Assembly (NCBI GenBank): GCA_029210565.1
Contig: JARGFQ010000009.1
Location: 62,001-126,000, forward strand
DNA length: 64,000 bases
Direction: 5' to 3'
Source of the DNA: Bacteroidales bacterium
GTDB lineage: Bacteria > Bacteroidota > Bacteroidia > Bacteroidales > VadinHA17
A model generated the notes under the pieces. It had not been told where the DNA came from. It was given only the letters and a program-made list of their open reading frames with translations, and ran no database searches. Below are positions 54,478 to 63,394 of the stretch, in pieces. Within the stretch, counting starts at the first letter, position 1. The number at the start of each line of letters is the position of its first letter. The translations under genes and the position numbers were made by a program.

Positions 54478-54936
54478 TCAGATAAGAACGATATTCTCCT
54501 TCAGGGTGTTACCGTCATCATCTATGCCATAGAGCCTGATGCCCACACTGCAGGTGGCATCAGCAGTGACATCCAGAAACGGGGAGAGGGATTCCCTTAC
54601 ATCTTCCTCACCCATCGAGTCATACTCCTCAATGTCAAAGTAAAGATGAACAAAAAGTATATGATCGTTCTTTTTAATCTTGGTCAGTGCTTTCAGTATC
54701 TTACCCATCCAGATGACTGAAGAGGTGTTGAAGTAATCGACGTTGAACTTCAGATTTGTACTCTCTGCAGGATTCTTTGCATACTCAGCCGCCCACTTGT
54801 ACAAGGGCTCAAAGAAGCCAGATGCATTCTCCGGTAATGATTTGCCGATAAATGAAAGATTCCCGGTGCCCGCAACAAAACTAACCTGCGGTGTTTTTGA
54901 GGTAGCCTCTACCTTAATATCCTTAAGTTTTACCAT
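54478..54936 (-). CDS. SiaC-family regulatory phosphoprotein
   Basis: A 152-residue SiaC/DUF1987 protein. LSFIGKSLPENASGFFEPLYKWAAEY, NLKFNVDYFNTSSVIWMGKILK and the acidic DIEEYDSMGEEDV loop are the family blocks; T71, S72 or S73 is the candidate phosphosite (NTSS). In Pseudomonas SiaC is phosphorylated by SiaB and dephosphorylated by SiaA to steer c-di-GMP and aggregation. No siaA or siaB gene lies within this window, so partners are elsewhere. It is divergent from argS across 211 bases. Confidence 0.85.
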   Translation of the reverse strand: MVKLKDIKVEATSKTPQVSFVAGTGNLSFIGKSLPENASGFFEPLYKWAAEYAKNPAESTNLKFNVDYFNTSSVIWMGKILKALTKIKKNDHILFVHLYFDIEEYDSMGEEDVRESLSPFLDVTADATCSVGIRLYGIDDDGNTLKENIVLI

Positions 54937-55120
54937 AGTATTGTAGTCGTTTCCTTCCCTGTAACGCTTTATTGCCCCAAAAGAACATGATAAAGGTAAC
55001 CCGTTTTTTTAGAAGGTTATTCCGTATTCGTCAAAGAATAGTAACCAGTTATCAACTTTTTTAAACAATTTATCCAACTGTTGTCTCATTCTTTCAGGCA
55101 GTTCGTTCAGAATGAAATAT

Positions 55121-55128
55121 TATCTTTG
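55121..55128 (+). promoter_or_regulatory. -7 promoter element TATCTTTG of argS
   Basis: TATCTTTG matches the consensus, inside the longer open frame from 55112, and so fixes the start at 55148. Confidence 0.55.
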
Positions 55129-55147
55129 CAGCCATAATTCAACGAGA

Positions 55148-56935
55148 ATGGAAAACCTGCTCAGGAAGGGAGTACGCGAGGCTGTTAGAGAGATCTGGGG
55201 AACGGATGTGACGGATGACATGCTGCAGATACAGAAGACGAGAAAGGAATTTGCCGGTGACCTCACACTGGTAGCCTTTCCACTGGCCCGTGTGTCGCAC
55301 AGCTCACCTGAAAAGACTGCCGGCGAGATAGGCCGATGGCTCGCTGCAAATATCAGTGCAGTAAGTGATTATAATGTCATAAAGGGTTTCCTGAATGTAA
55401 CGATAGCTTCTTCCCAATGGGCAAAACGGCTGGAGAACTTATCTGCAGCTGAAAATTACGGTTTCCTGGAAGCGGAATACGGTTCTGCCATGGTCGTGAT
55501 CGAATACTCCTCACCCAATACCAACAAGCCCCTTCACCTTGGACATATCAGGAACAACCTTCTGGGCTTCTCACTCTCAAGAATTTGCAGTGCAGCAGGC
55601 AACAGGGTGATCCGAACCAATATTGTCAACGACCGCGGTATTCACATCTGCAAGTCGATGCTGGCATGGCAGATGTTCGGTAACGGTGAGACACCCGATA
55701 CAACCGGTAAGAAGGGAGATCACCTTGTGGGCAATTACTATGTACTGTTCGAACAGAAATTACGTGAACAGTCAGAACAGCTCGTCGCCGGCGGCATGAC
55801 ACCCGAAGAGGCCAGGGAAAACGCCCCGTTGATGAAGAAGGCAAGAGAGCTTCTTCTCAAATGGGAGGCGGGAGACCCGGATACGGTTGAGCTGTGGAAA
55901 AGGATGAATTCCTGGGTCTATGAGGGTTTTGATGTTACCTATAAAGACCTGGGCGTGGAGTTCGACAGAATATATTATGAGTCAGATACATATAAGACAG
56001 GCAGAGAGCTGGTGCTGCAGTCACTGGAGAAGGGGGACCTGGTCAGGAGGGATGACGGCTCTGTATGGATAGACCTTACCGCCGACAACCTGGACCAGAA
56101 ACTGCTGCTGCGCTCTGACGGTACCGCCGTCTATATGACACAGGACCTTGGAACGGCTGTGTTACGGTACGCCGACTACCACTTTGACCGGCATATTTAC
56201 GTTGTGGGAAATGAACAGAACTACCACTTTCAGGTACTGGCACTGACACTTCTGCGGATGGGCTACCGGTGGGCAGAAGGACTGCATCACTTCTCCTACG
56301 GCATGGTTGAACTGCCTGAAGGCAAGATGAAATCAAGAGAAGGGAAAGTGGTTGATGCCGATGACCTGATTGAGGAGATGACAGCCACAGCCACCGAAAT
56401 GTCAAGGGAGCTGGGCAAACTGGAGGGTTACAGCGAGAGCGAAAGGAAGAATATCTGCAGGCAGATTGGATTGGGTGCCCTCAAATACTTCATCCTCAAG
56501 GTTGACCCAAAAAAGAATATGACCTTTAACCCAGCGGAATCAATAGACTTCAACGGCAATACCGGCCCCTTCATCCAGTACACCTATGCCCGCATCCGGT
56601 CAGTGATGAAAAAGGCCGAAGAGACAGGCGCCAGACAGGGCGACAGGGACTGCAGTGATGTGACACCCAACCTGAAGGAGATCAGTGTCATAAAACTGCT
56701 GAACGACTTCCCCTCGCTGGTCGTTGAAGCAGCAGCAGAGCTCAGTCCGGCACTGATAGCCAATTATTGCTATGAGCTGGCAAGAGAGTTCAACCAGTTC
56801 TATCATGATTATTCAATCCTCGGCGAGGAGGATAAAAAGATACGCGACTTCAGACTGAAACTCACCGGAGTGACAGGGAGAGTAATAGAAAAAGGACTCT
56901 GGCTGCTCGGGATTGAAGCGCCGGAAAGAATGTGA
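55148..56935 (+). CDS. argS: Arginyl-tRNA synthetase
   Basis: A 595-residue class I synthetase. The HIGH motif is SSPNTNKPLHLGHIRNNLLG in the form HLGH; the KMSKS motif is GKMKSREG. The N-terminal Add-1 domain (LRKGVREAVREIWG) and the C-terminal anticodon-binding DALR domain (TGPFIQYTYARIRSV...ELAREFNQFYHDYSIL) are complete. The start is the ATG at 55148, because a promoter -7 box lies at 55121 and the upstream twelve codons have no homology. Confidence 0.96.
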   Translation: MENLLRKGVREAVREIWGTDVTDDMLQIQKTRKEFAGDLTLVAFPLARVSHSSPEKTAGEIGRWLAANISAVSDYNVIKGFLNVTIASSQWAKRLENLSAAENYGFLEAEYGSAMVVIEYSSPNTNKPLHLGHIRNNLLGFSLSRICSAAGNRVIRTNIVNDRGIHICKSMLAWQMFGNGETPDTTGKKGDHLVGNYYVLFEQKLREQSEQLVAGGMTPEEARENAPLMKKARELLLKWEAGDPDTVELWKRMNSWVYEGFDVTYKDLGVEFDRIYYESDTYKTGRELVLQSLEKGDLVRRDDGSVWIDLTADNLDQKLLLRSDGTAVYMTQDLGTAVLRYADYHFDRHIYVVGNEQNYHFQVLALTLLRMGYRWAEGLHHFSYGMVELPEGKMKSREGKVVDADDLIEEMTATATEMSRELGKLEGYSESERKNICRQIGLGALKYFILKVDPKKNMTFNPAESIDFNGNTGPFIQYTYARIRSVMKKAEETGARQGDRDCSDVTPNLKEISVIKLLNDFPSLVVEAAAELSPALIANYCYELAREFNQFYHDYSILGEEDKKIRDFRLKLTGVTGRVIEKGLWLLGIEAPERM

Positions 56936-56956
56936 CAGTGACAATTGTATTAAGTT

Positions 56957-58279
56957 ATGTTTGAAAATCTAAGTGAGAGACTTGAACGATCCTTCAAGAT
57001 ACTGAAAGGCGAAGGGATCATTTCGGAGATAAATGTTTCGGAGACCCTGAAAGATGTTCGCAGGGCGCTTCTTGATGCTGATGTAAACTATAAGATAGCC
57101 AAGCAGTTCACGGATACCGTGAAGCAGAAGGCGCTGGGACAAAATGTACTGCAGGCTGTGAAACCCTCTGAGATGATGATCAAGATCGTGCACGACGAGC
57201 TTGTTCATCTCATGGGCGATGAGAGAATAGATATCAATATAAAGGCAAATCCCGCTGTAATACTTATAGCAGGACTGCAGGGAAGCGGTAAGACCACCTT
57301 CAGTGCCAAACTGGCGAAGCATCTCAAGAGCAAGAGGGGCAAGAATCCACTGCTGGTGGCAGGTGACGTCTACAGGCCTGCGGCTATAGAACAACTTAAG
57401 GTTCTGGGCTCGCAGATAGAGGTGCCCGTCTATACCGAAGAGGGAAGCCTGAAGCCGGTTGAGATAGCAAGGAATGCCGTCAGAGAGGCAAGAAAAAACG
57501 GTAACGACCTTGTGATCATTGATACGGCCGGACGCCTTGCCGTCGATGAGGAGATGATGAATGAGATTGCCGCCGTGAAGAACGCTGTCACTCCCCACGA
57601 AACTCTCTTCGTGGTCGACTCGATGACAGGCCAGGATGCGGTCAATACCGCCTTCGAATTCAATGAGAGAATAGACTACGACGGCGTGGTGCTGACCAAG
57701 CTCGACGGCGATACCAGGGGAGGTGCCGCACTGAGTATCAGGTCGGTGGTCAATAAGCCTGTGAAATTCATAAGCGCGGGTGAGAAGATGGATGCCATCG
57801 ATATCTTCTATCCCGAGAGGATGGCCGACAGGATACTGGGTATGGGCGACATCGTCAGCCTGGTGGAAAAGGCCCAGGAACAGTACGATGAGGCAGAGGC
57901 ACGCAAACTTCAGAAGAAGATTGCCAGGGACCAGTTCGATTTTAACGACTTTATCTCGCAGATACAGCAGATAAAGAAGATGGGTAACATGAAGGAGCTG
58001 ATGGGGATGATCCCCGGTGTTGGCAAGGCTATTAAAAACCTTGATATTGACGATGATGCCTTCCAGGGTATTGAGGCAATCATATCAAGCATGACCCCCG
58101 CCGAGAGATCCAACCCCATGCTGCTCAACGGCAGCCGGAGAAAACGCATTGCGGAAGGTAGCGGCACCACCGTTACCGAGGTGAACAGACTCCTTAAACA
58201 GTTTGACGAGACACGTAAAATAATGAAGATGGTAGCCAAAGGAGGCGACCTGTCGAAGCTGGCAGCGAGGAGGCAATAG
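56957..58279 (+). CDS. ffh: Signal recognition particle protein Ffh
   Basis: A 440-residue SRP GTPase. N domain to about 95; G domain with P-loop GLQGSGKTTFSAKLAKH (106-122), GDVYRPAAIEQL, DTAGRLAVDEEMM and TKLDGDTRGGAALS; C-terminal Met-rich M domain (QIQQIKKMGNMKELMGMIPG) that binds signal sequences and SRP RNA. Twenty-one bases behind argS. The SRP RNA gene is not in this window. Confidence 0.96.
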   Translation: MFENLSERLERSFKILKGEGIISEINVSETLKDVRRALLDADVNYKIAKQFTDTVKQKALGQNVLQAVKPSEMMIKIVHDELVHLMGDERIDINIKANPAVILIAGLQGSGKTTFSAKLAKHLKSKRGKNPLLVAGDVYRPAAIEQLKVLGSQIEVPVYTEEGSLKPVEIARNAVREARKNGNDLVIIDTAGRLAVDEEMMNEIAAVKNAVTPHETLFVVDSMTGQDAVNTAFEFNERIDYDGVVLTKLDGDTRGGAALSIRSVVNKPVKFISAGEKMDAIDIFYPERMADRILGMGDIVSLVEKAQEQYDEAEARKLQKKIARDQFDFNDFISQIQQIKKMGNMKELMGMIPGVGKAIKNLDIDDDAFQGIEAIISSMTPAERSNPMLLNGSRRKRIAEGSGTTVTEVNRLLKQFDETRKIMKMVAKGGDLSKLAARRQ

Positions 58280-58290
58280 CCAGTCGGCAG
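58279..58290. repeat. GCCAGTCGGCAG short intergenic repeat
   Basis: A 12-base word at the ffh stop, shared over 11 bases with 29794-29804. It passes straight into the AAATCGC heptamer repeat. dnaX ends in a similar TAGCCAGTC (41397-41405). Confidence 0.5.
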
Positions 58291-58294
58291 TCAA

Positions 58295-58329
58295 AAATCG
58301 CAAATCGCAAATCGCAAATCGCAAATCGC
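58295..58329. repeat. Heptamer microsatellite (AAATCGC)5 before folD
   Basis: Five perfect copies of a 7-base unit fill the ffh-folD spacer and end four bases before the folD ATG. They replace any recognisable Shine-Dalgarno. Confidence 0.9.
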
Positions 58330-58333
58330 AATC

Positions 58334-59200
58334 ATGTATCAGATCATTGACGGAAAATCAACCGCCGCCGAAATACGGGCGGAGATAGCTACAGAAGTAG
58401 AAAAGATGAAGGAACGCGGCTCACGCGTGCCCCACCTCGCAGCCATACTCGTCGGTAACGACGGGGGTAGCGAGACCTACGTGTCACATAAGGTGAAGGA
58501 CTGTGAGGAGGTTGGCTTCCGGTCAACGCTGATCAGGCTTCCGGCATCAGTCACCTCTGAGGAGCTGTTTGAAAGAGTGAAAGAGATGAACAGCAACCCG
58601 GAGATTGACGGACTGATAGTACAACTGCCACTCCCTGAACATATCTCGGAGCACCGGGTCATCGAAGCCATTGCGCCGGAGAAGGATGTCGACGGCTTCC
58701 ATCCCGTGAATGTGGGACGGATGGCGGCAGGACTCCCCACATTAGTCTCTGCAACTCCCGCTGGCATCATGGAGCTGCTGAAGAGGTACAAAATACCCCT
58801 CAGGGGGGCTGAGTGCGTGGTGGTCGGCCGCAGTAACATCGTCGGCAGGCCGGTTAGCATACTGCTGTCACAGAAAGGTGCTGATGCAACCGTGACCGTG
58901 GTTCACAGCCGCACAGGCAATATCGAAAAGATAATAAAAAGAGCCGATATCATTGTTGCTGCCATAGGATCACCAGGATTTATCACTGCTGAAATGGTGA
59001 AAGAGGGCGCCGTGGTTATCGACGTGGGAACTACCCGAATGCCGGCACCGGAAACAAAGTCTGGATGGAGACTGAAAGGTGATGTCGACTTTGAAAACGT
59101 CGCCCCGAAATGCTCATGGATAACACCTGTGCCGGGTGGAGTGGGGCCGATGACCAGGGTCTCACTGCTGCTAAACACCCTGAAGGCCTGTAACCGATAG
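58334..59200 (+). CDS. folD: Methylenetetrahydrofolate dehydrogenase / cyclohydrolase
   Basis: A 288-residue bifunctional enzyme of one-carbon metabolism. [14 protein letters not shown] carries the catalytic K53; [12 protein letters not shown] and [15 protein letters not shown] are the folate site; [17 protein letters not shown] and [10 protein letters not shown] bind [20 protein letters not shown] closes the enzyme. The ATG at 58334 directly follows the heptamer repeat. Confidence 0.96.
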   Translation: MYQIIDGKSTAAEIRAEIATEVEKMKERGSRVPHLAAILVGNDGGSETYVSHKVKDCEEVGFRSTLIRLPASVTSEELFERVKEMNSNPEIDGLIVQLPLPEHISEHRVIEAIAPEKDVDGFHPVNVGRMAAGLPTLVSATPAGIMELLKRYKIPLRGAECVVVGRSNIVGRPVSILLSQKGADATVTVVHSRTGNIEKIIKRADIIVAAIGSPGFITAEMVKEGAVVIDVGTTRMPAPETKSGWRLKGDVDFENVAPKCSWITPVPGGVGPMTRVSLLLNTLKACNR

Positions 59201-59376
59201 ATTTGTTCCGCGTCAGGCTGCTTCTGCAGCCGTTTCTGCTGCTCATTGAGAGGTACGCATCATTGAATGACGAGTTGAAAACCGTAACCGGCACGGGGTC
59301 AGAAAGAGAAGGGGAGGAGGTAATGGCCGGTTTATATAGATAAGGAACGGGACAGACTTTTAATATGAATTCAATG

Positions 59377-59401
59377 AAAAAACCGGGCCTTGTGGCCCGG
59401 T
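59377..59401 (-). terminator. Minus-facing hairpin with U tract, no gene attached
   Basis: ACCGGGCC-TTGT-GGCCCGGT (59382-59401) has eight perfect pairs. On the minus strand the stem is followed by six T. Both neighbours are plus-strand genes, so what it terminates is unclear. Confidence 0.45.
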
Positions 59402-59601
59402 CAGAAGGTAGAATTCAGGTTAATTCTAGGGTAATATTTGGTTTGAGGGTATTCGTCTCAATTCAATTATAAGATGAAAAGAGTGGCGCGAAGGTTGCGT
59501 CAGCTTGATTTTTTTTCTAATGTGCTGCTTTTCATGTTTATAAAAACGACCCCCTGTTGATAATTGATTTTCATTTGGGTTATACATTACCGATTATCTA
59601 T

Positions 59602-59609
59602 TACATTTG
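59602..59609 (+). promoter_or_regulatory. -7 promoter element TACATTTG of the TPR-aroE operon
   Basis: TACATTTG matches the consensus 17 bases before the ATG at 59627; a TTTG at 59574-59577 is 24 bases upstream, somewhat far for -33. Confidence 0.5.
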
Positions 59610-59626
59610 CAGAATATTTGGGGAGA

Positions 59627-61033
59627 ATGGAAGAAGAGAGATACGGTTTTGTACACGACGGTGAGGTAGAAGAGGTTATTCTCCGATTTGAAAGAATGCG
59701 GAAGAATAAGGAGATTTTGTATTTCGATGTGATTGAGTTTGAGGCTATTATCGACTATTACCTGGAGGGGAATAATCCTGTCAGCGCCTTTGAGGCCACT
59801 CTGCTGGCCTGTGAACTGCACCCCAGGTCAGTGCCTATACTCATAAGAAAATCACGGGTGCTGCTTGAAAAGGGAAGAGCTGCGGAAGCCCTGGCCATTG
59901 CAAACAGCCTTGAAAATATTGAGCCGGGAAATTACGATATCTATCTCTGCAAAGGCACTGCCCTGGCAATGATGGGTGACATCGACAGCTCCAGGGGTGT
60001 GTTTGACCTTGCACTCGCAGGCGACTCGGAAGACCGGGAGACAGTGCTCTACGGCATCACCTCCATCCTGCAGAATCTCAATTACTACGGGGAGATGATA
60101 CCCTATCTCCATATGCTAGCCGACCTGGAGCCTGATTTTCCTGCACATATCTATGACCTTGCCTATGCCTACGACAGGAAGGGCGACCTCGATAACAGCA
60201 TCAGGTATTATATCCTCTATCTTGACGAGGAGCCCAATTCTGACAGTGCATGGTACAACCTTGGAATAGTATTCAACAAGGTGGGAGAATACGGCAAGGC
60301 GCTGGAGGCTTATGACTATGCCCTGGCCATCAACCCGGAAAATACCTTTGCGCTCTTCAACAAGGCCAATATCCTCAGTAATTTGGAGAAGTACATCGAA
60401 GCCATGGCCGTATACCGCGAATTTGTGGAAGAGGAGCCTGACAGCATGGAGGGACTGACCTACCTGGCTGAATGCTATGACAAGACCGGCGATGAGGAGA
60501 TGGCCCGCAAATACTACACTGAAGCCATTGACCTTACACCTGACTTCCCCGATCCGTGGTACGGGCTGGCTCTTCTCTCACTGTCGCGCAATAAGCCGGC
60601 AGAGAGCATCACCCCGCTCAAGAGGGCTATTGAGATCGACCCCGATAATCCCGATTACTGGTTCTCACTCGGCAAAGCACATATCATGACGGGCAATATC
60701 AGGGAGGCCCTCAGATGCTTCTGTGATACCCTCAGGCTTGACGGTTACTATGACGAGGCATGGATAGAGATCGGCATCATAGTCATGATGACGGGTTCAT
60801 ACACCGGGGCACTGCGCATCCTTAAAAAAGTAAGGAAGATAAGCGGCGATCTCCCGGGAGTCTGGTTCCTTCTGGCATCGTCATACCTCCATACAGGTAA
60901 TCTGCCCGAAGCAGCCCGCGCACTCATAAAGGCTTCAAGGCTGGACCACGACCTGCTTGAGGAATATGCCATGCTGCTCCCGGAAGCCAAACTTACGCAG
61001 GCAATGAAACGACTCTTCAGGAAAACCAACTAA
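59627..61033 (+). CDS. Tetratricopeptide repeat protein
   Basis: A 468-residue soluble protein of about eleven TPR units in tandem, such as AWYNLGIVFNKVGEYGKALEAYDYAL, AINPENTFALFNKANILSNL, AECYDKTGDEEMARKYYTEAIDL and YWFSLGKAHIMTGNIREALRC (in part). There is no signal peptide or membrane segment. GGGGAG before the ATG at 59627 and the promoter at 59602 fix the start; the longer frame from 59564 is rejected. It heads an operon with a phosphosulfolactate synthase-like gene and aroE, so a scaffolding role is likely but unknown. Confidence 0.85.
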   Translation: MEEERYGFVHDGEVEEVILRFERMRKNKEILYFDVIEFEAIIDYYLEGNNPVSAFEATLLACELHPRSVPILIRKSRVLLEKGRAAEALAIANSLENIEPGNYDIYLCKGTALAMMGDIDSSRGVFDLALAGDSEDRETVLYGITSILQNLNYYGEMIPYLHMLADLEPDFPAHIYDLAYAYDRKGDLDNSIRYYILYLDEEPNSDSAWYNLGIVFNKVGEYGKALEAYDYALAINPENTFALFNKANILSNLEKYIEAMAVYREFVEEEPDSMEGLTYLAECYDKTGDEEMARKYYTEAIDLTPDFPDPWYGLALLSLSRNKPAESITPLKRAIEIDPDNPDYWFSLGKAHIMTGNIREALRCFCDTLRLDGYYDEAWIEIGIIVMMTGSYTGALRILKKVRKISGDLPGVWFLLASSYLHTGNLPEAARALIKASRLDHDLLEEYAMLLPEAKLTQAMKRLFRKTN

Positions 61034-61036
61034 GAT

Positions 61037-61816
61037 ATGAAACAGACCAGGCAACTGCTCACCCATATTCCGGAGAGACCTGCCAAACCAAGAGATGAGG
61101 GCCTTACCATGGTGATGGATAAAGGCTTGAGCACCAGGGAGGCAGAGGATCTGGCATCCGTTGGAAGCAATTATATCGATTATGTGAAGCTCGGGTTCGG
61201 CACATCAGTGATAACCCCCGATGTCGAAAGCAAGATCAGGATCTATCACGATGCAGGTATGACAGTATATCTCGGCGGCACCCTCTTCGAAGCCTTCATT
61301 ATCAGGGGTCTGTATGACGACTATGTAAACCTCCTCAGGGAATCAGGCATAAAAATGGTCGAAGTCTCCGATGGCTCCTATGAGTTCGAACACCCCGACA
61401 AGCTTGACTATATCAGGAGACTTTCACAGGAGTTCACCGTTGTCTCCGAAGTGGGATCAAAAAAGAAAAATGTCGTCTACTCTCCTGACCAGTGGGTCGC
61501 GATGATGAAGTCAGAACTGGATGCCGGATCGGTGAAGGTGATCGCCGAGGCACGCGAATCGGGAACCGTTGGCATTTATGACGACGACGGATCGGTCAAC
61601 CTTGAACTGATAAACACCATCAGCAAGGGAATAGGATTTGGGAATGTACTCTGGGAAGCACCGCTGAAACAGCAACAGGCATGGTTTATCTCCAATTTCG
61701 GGGCCAACGTTAATCTGGGCAATATCGCCCCCAATGAGATCATCGCACTCGAGTCACTGAGACTGGGCCTGCGCGGCGACACCTTTTTTGCATTCCTTCC
61801 GGATGAGTTGAGATGA
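61037..61816 (+). CDS. Phosphosulfolactate synthase-like protein (ComA family)
   Basis: A 259-residue TIM-barrel protein of the ComA family, which joins sulfite and phosphoenolpyruvate to phosphosulfolactate at the start of coenzyme M synthesis in methanogens. PAKPRDEGLTMVMDKGLS, YVKLGFGTSVI, YLGGTLFEAF, MVEVSDGSYEF, SEVGSKKK, VKVIAEARESG and LWEAPLKQQQAWFI are the family blocks. Non-methanogen members occur in Bacteroidetes; whether they make sulfolactate (for example for sulfonolipids) is not established here. No comB or comC gene follows; aroE overlaps its stop. Confidence 0.82.
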   Translation: MKQTRQLLTHIPERPAKPRDEGLTMVMDKGLSTREAEDLASVGSNYIDYVKLGFGTSVITPDVESKIRIYHDAGMTVYLGGTLFEAFIIRGLYDDYVNLLRESGIKMVEVSDGSYEFEHPDKLDYIRRLSQEFTVVSEVGSKKKNVVYSPDQWVAMMKSELDAGSVKVIAEARESGTVGIYDDDGSVNLELINTISKGIGFGNVLWEAPLKQQQAWFISNFGANVNLGNIAPNEIIALESLRLGLRGDTFFAFLPDELR

Positions 61817-62565
61817 AACTCTTCGGAATAATAGGATATCCGCTCGGACACTCATTCTCACAGAAACACTTCACTGATAAATTTGAAAGGGAACAGCTGG
61901 CAGACCACTGCTACCGTAAGTTCGAGCTCCCGGACATCACCCTGTTGCCTTCACTGATTGAGAGGGAACAGGAACTGCGCGGATTCAATGTCACGATACC
62001 CTATAAGGTGCAGGTGATGGACTCCCTCGACGAGATCGATGAGACCGCCACAGGCATAGGAGCAGTAAATACCGTCAGGGTAACAAGGAGAGAGGGCAAA
62101 CCTTATCTGCAGGGGTTCAATACCGATGCACCCGCCTTCAGGGAATCACTGCTGAAAAATCTGATTACACTGCCTGAATCTGCCCTGGTGCTCGGCACCG
62201 GAGGTGCGGCAAAGAGTGTTGTGCATACTCTTATAGACCTGAATATCATAGCCATACCGGTATCACGGCAACCGGTCAGAGGCGGTTTTACATACGACGA
62301 TCTGCCGGGAGATGTGATCAGTGAGGCGGGACTGATCGTCAACGCCACTCCGCTGGGGACGGCGCCTGACGTTGACGCGATGCCACCGATAGATTACAGT
62401 TACCTGAGAGAGGGACAGATGCTCTTTGACCTGGTTTATAACCCTCCTGTAACCTCCTTCCTCGCATTGGGAGAGGAGCATGGCTGCCAGACGGTCAACG
62501 GTGAAGAGATGTTCCTGGTCCAGGCCGAACTGGCCTGGGAGATATGGAACGCCGATATCAGATAA
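61813..62565 (+). CDS. aroE: Shikimate dehydrogenase
   Basis: A 250-residue NADP-dependent enzyme that reduces 3-dehydroshikimate. FGIIGYPLGHSFSQKHF binds the substrate; GFNVTIPYKVQVMDSLD carries catalytic K65; GFNTDAPAF holds the paired Asp; VLGTGGAAKSVVHTL binds NADP. The start overlaps the stop of the ComA-like gene (ATGA). Its 3' end overlaps that of truA by eight bases on the opposite strand. Confidence 0.95.
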   Translation: MKLFGIIGYPLGHSFSQKHFTDKFEREQLADHCYRKFELPDITLLPSLIEREQELRGFNVTIPYKVQVMDSLDEIDETATGIGAVNTVRVTRREGKPYLQGFNTDAPAFRESLLKNLITLPESALVLGTGGAAKSVVHTLIDLNIIAIPVSRQPVRGGFTYDDLPGDVISEAGLIVNATPLGTAPDVDAMPPIDYSYLREGQMLFDLVYNPPVTSFLALGEEHGCQTVNGEEMFLVQAELAWEIWNADIR

Positions 62566-63310
62566 AAAGCTCTGCAGGATACTCAATTGCAGTCAGAGAG
62601 AGGCCGTGAGCCGGTGCCGACTGCCCGGCGAGACTGCGGTTTCGGCCTTTGATGATCTCCTCAAATACTTCCGGATCGAGTTTTCCCCTGCCGACAGGAA
62701 TCAGGGTGCCGACAATAGCCCGTACCATGTTCCTGAGAAAACGGTCGGCACTGACGGTGAAGATTGTTCTGCCGCCCTCCTCATGCCATTCTGCCTGTGT
62801 TACCCTGCATATGTTCGTCCTGTTGCCCCCGTGAAGCCGGCTGAAACTGGTAAAGTCGCTGTGCCTTAACAGAATGGTGGAGGCCTCATTGAGCCTCTGC
62901 AGATCAAGCGGCCAGTAAAGCAGCCATGAGGTGTCAGCGGCAAAGGGATCCTTCACCATGCTGATGGTGTACCGGTAGGTGCGTGACATGGCGTCAAAAC
63001 GGGCATTGGCATCGGACCTTACCTTCACGATCCTGCTGACAGCTATGTCGTCAGGCAACAGGCTGTTGAGGCTGTAAAGTAACTGACCGTCATCCTCAAG
63101 GTCGTCACGTACTGCATCAAAATGGGCACAGAAGAAGGAGGCATGAACGCCTGTATCGGTGCGGCCGGCACCCGTCACAGCCGTGGGTTGCGACAGAACC
63201 GTGCCCAGCGCACCTGAGAGTACCCCCTGAATCGTACGTCTGCCCGGCTGCAGTTGCCAGCCGTAATAGGCAGTGCCCCTGTAGGATAGAAAAATAAAGT
63301 ATCTTGTCAT
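62558..63310 (-). CDS. truA: tRNA pseudouridine(38-40) synthase
   Basis: A 250-residue enzyme that makes pseudouridine in the anticodon arm. The catalytic Asp is D52 in GAGRTDTGVHA; YRGTAYYGWQLQP at the start and FLRNMVRAIVGTLIPVGRG near the end are family blocks. Converges on aroE with an eight-base overlap. The upstream region has weak variants of the -7 box (TATCTTTA, TACATTTTG), none exact. Confidence 0.95.
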   Translation of the reverse strand: MTRYFIFLSYRGTAYYGWQLQPGRRTIQGVLSGALGTVLSQPTAVTGAGRTDTGVHASFFCAHFDAVRDDLEDDGQLLYSLNSLLPDDIAVSRIVKVRSDANARFDAMSRTYRYTISMVKDPFAADTSWLLYWPLDLQRLNEASTILLRHSDFTSFSRLHGGNRTNICRVTQAEWHEEGGRTIFTVSADRFLRNMVRAIVGTLIPVGRGKLDPEVFEEIIKGRNRSLAGQSAPAHGLSLTAIEYPAELFI

Positions 63311-63394
63311 GAAAGACCCAAAATGTAAAGATAGCTAAAGAACATTGCAGCGAGAGCAGCTTTTGGCTAAATTGCGAGCTCAAAAAGTAAAACA

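Larger units (their letters stand above)
59201..59626. other. 426-base gap between folD and the TPR gene
   Basis: No gene is seen on either strand. It contains a strong hairpin at 59382-59401 facing the minus strand and, at its end, the promoter of the TPR gene. The middle part (59410-59600) is A/T-rich with no further clear structure. Confidence 0.6.

Noticed and set aside
55049..55078. TTATCAACT and TTATCCAAC as DnaA boxes near argS
   Set aside because: Each has two mismatches to TTATCCACA, in A/T-rich sequence where this is expected by chance.
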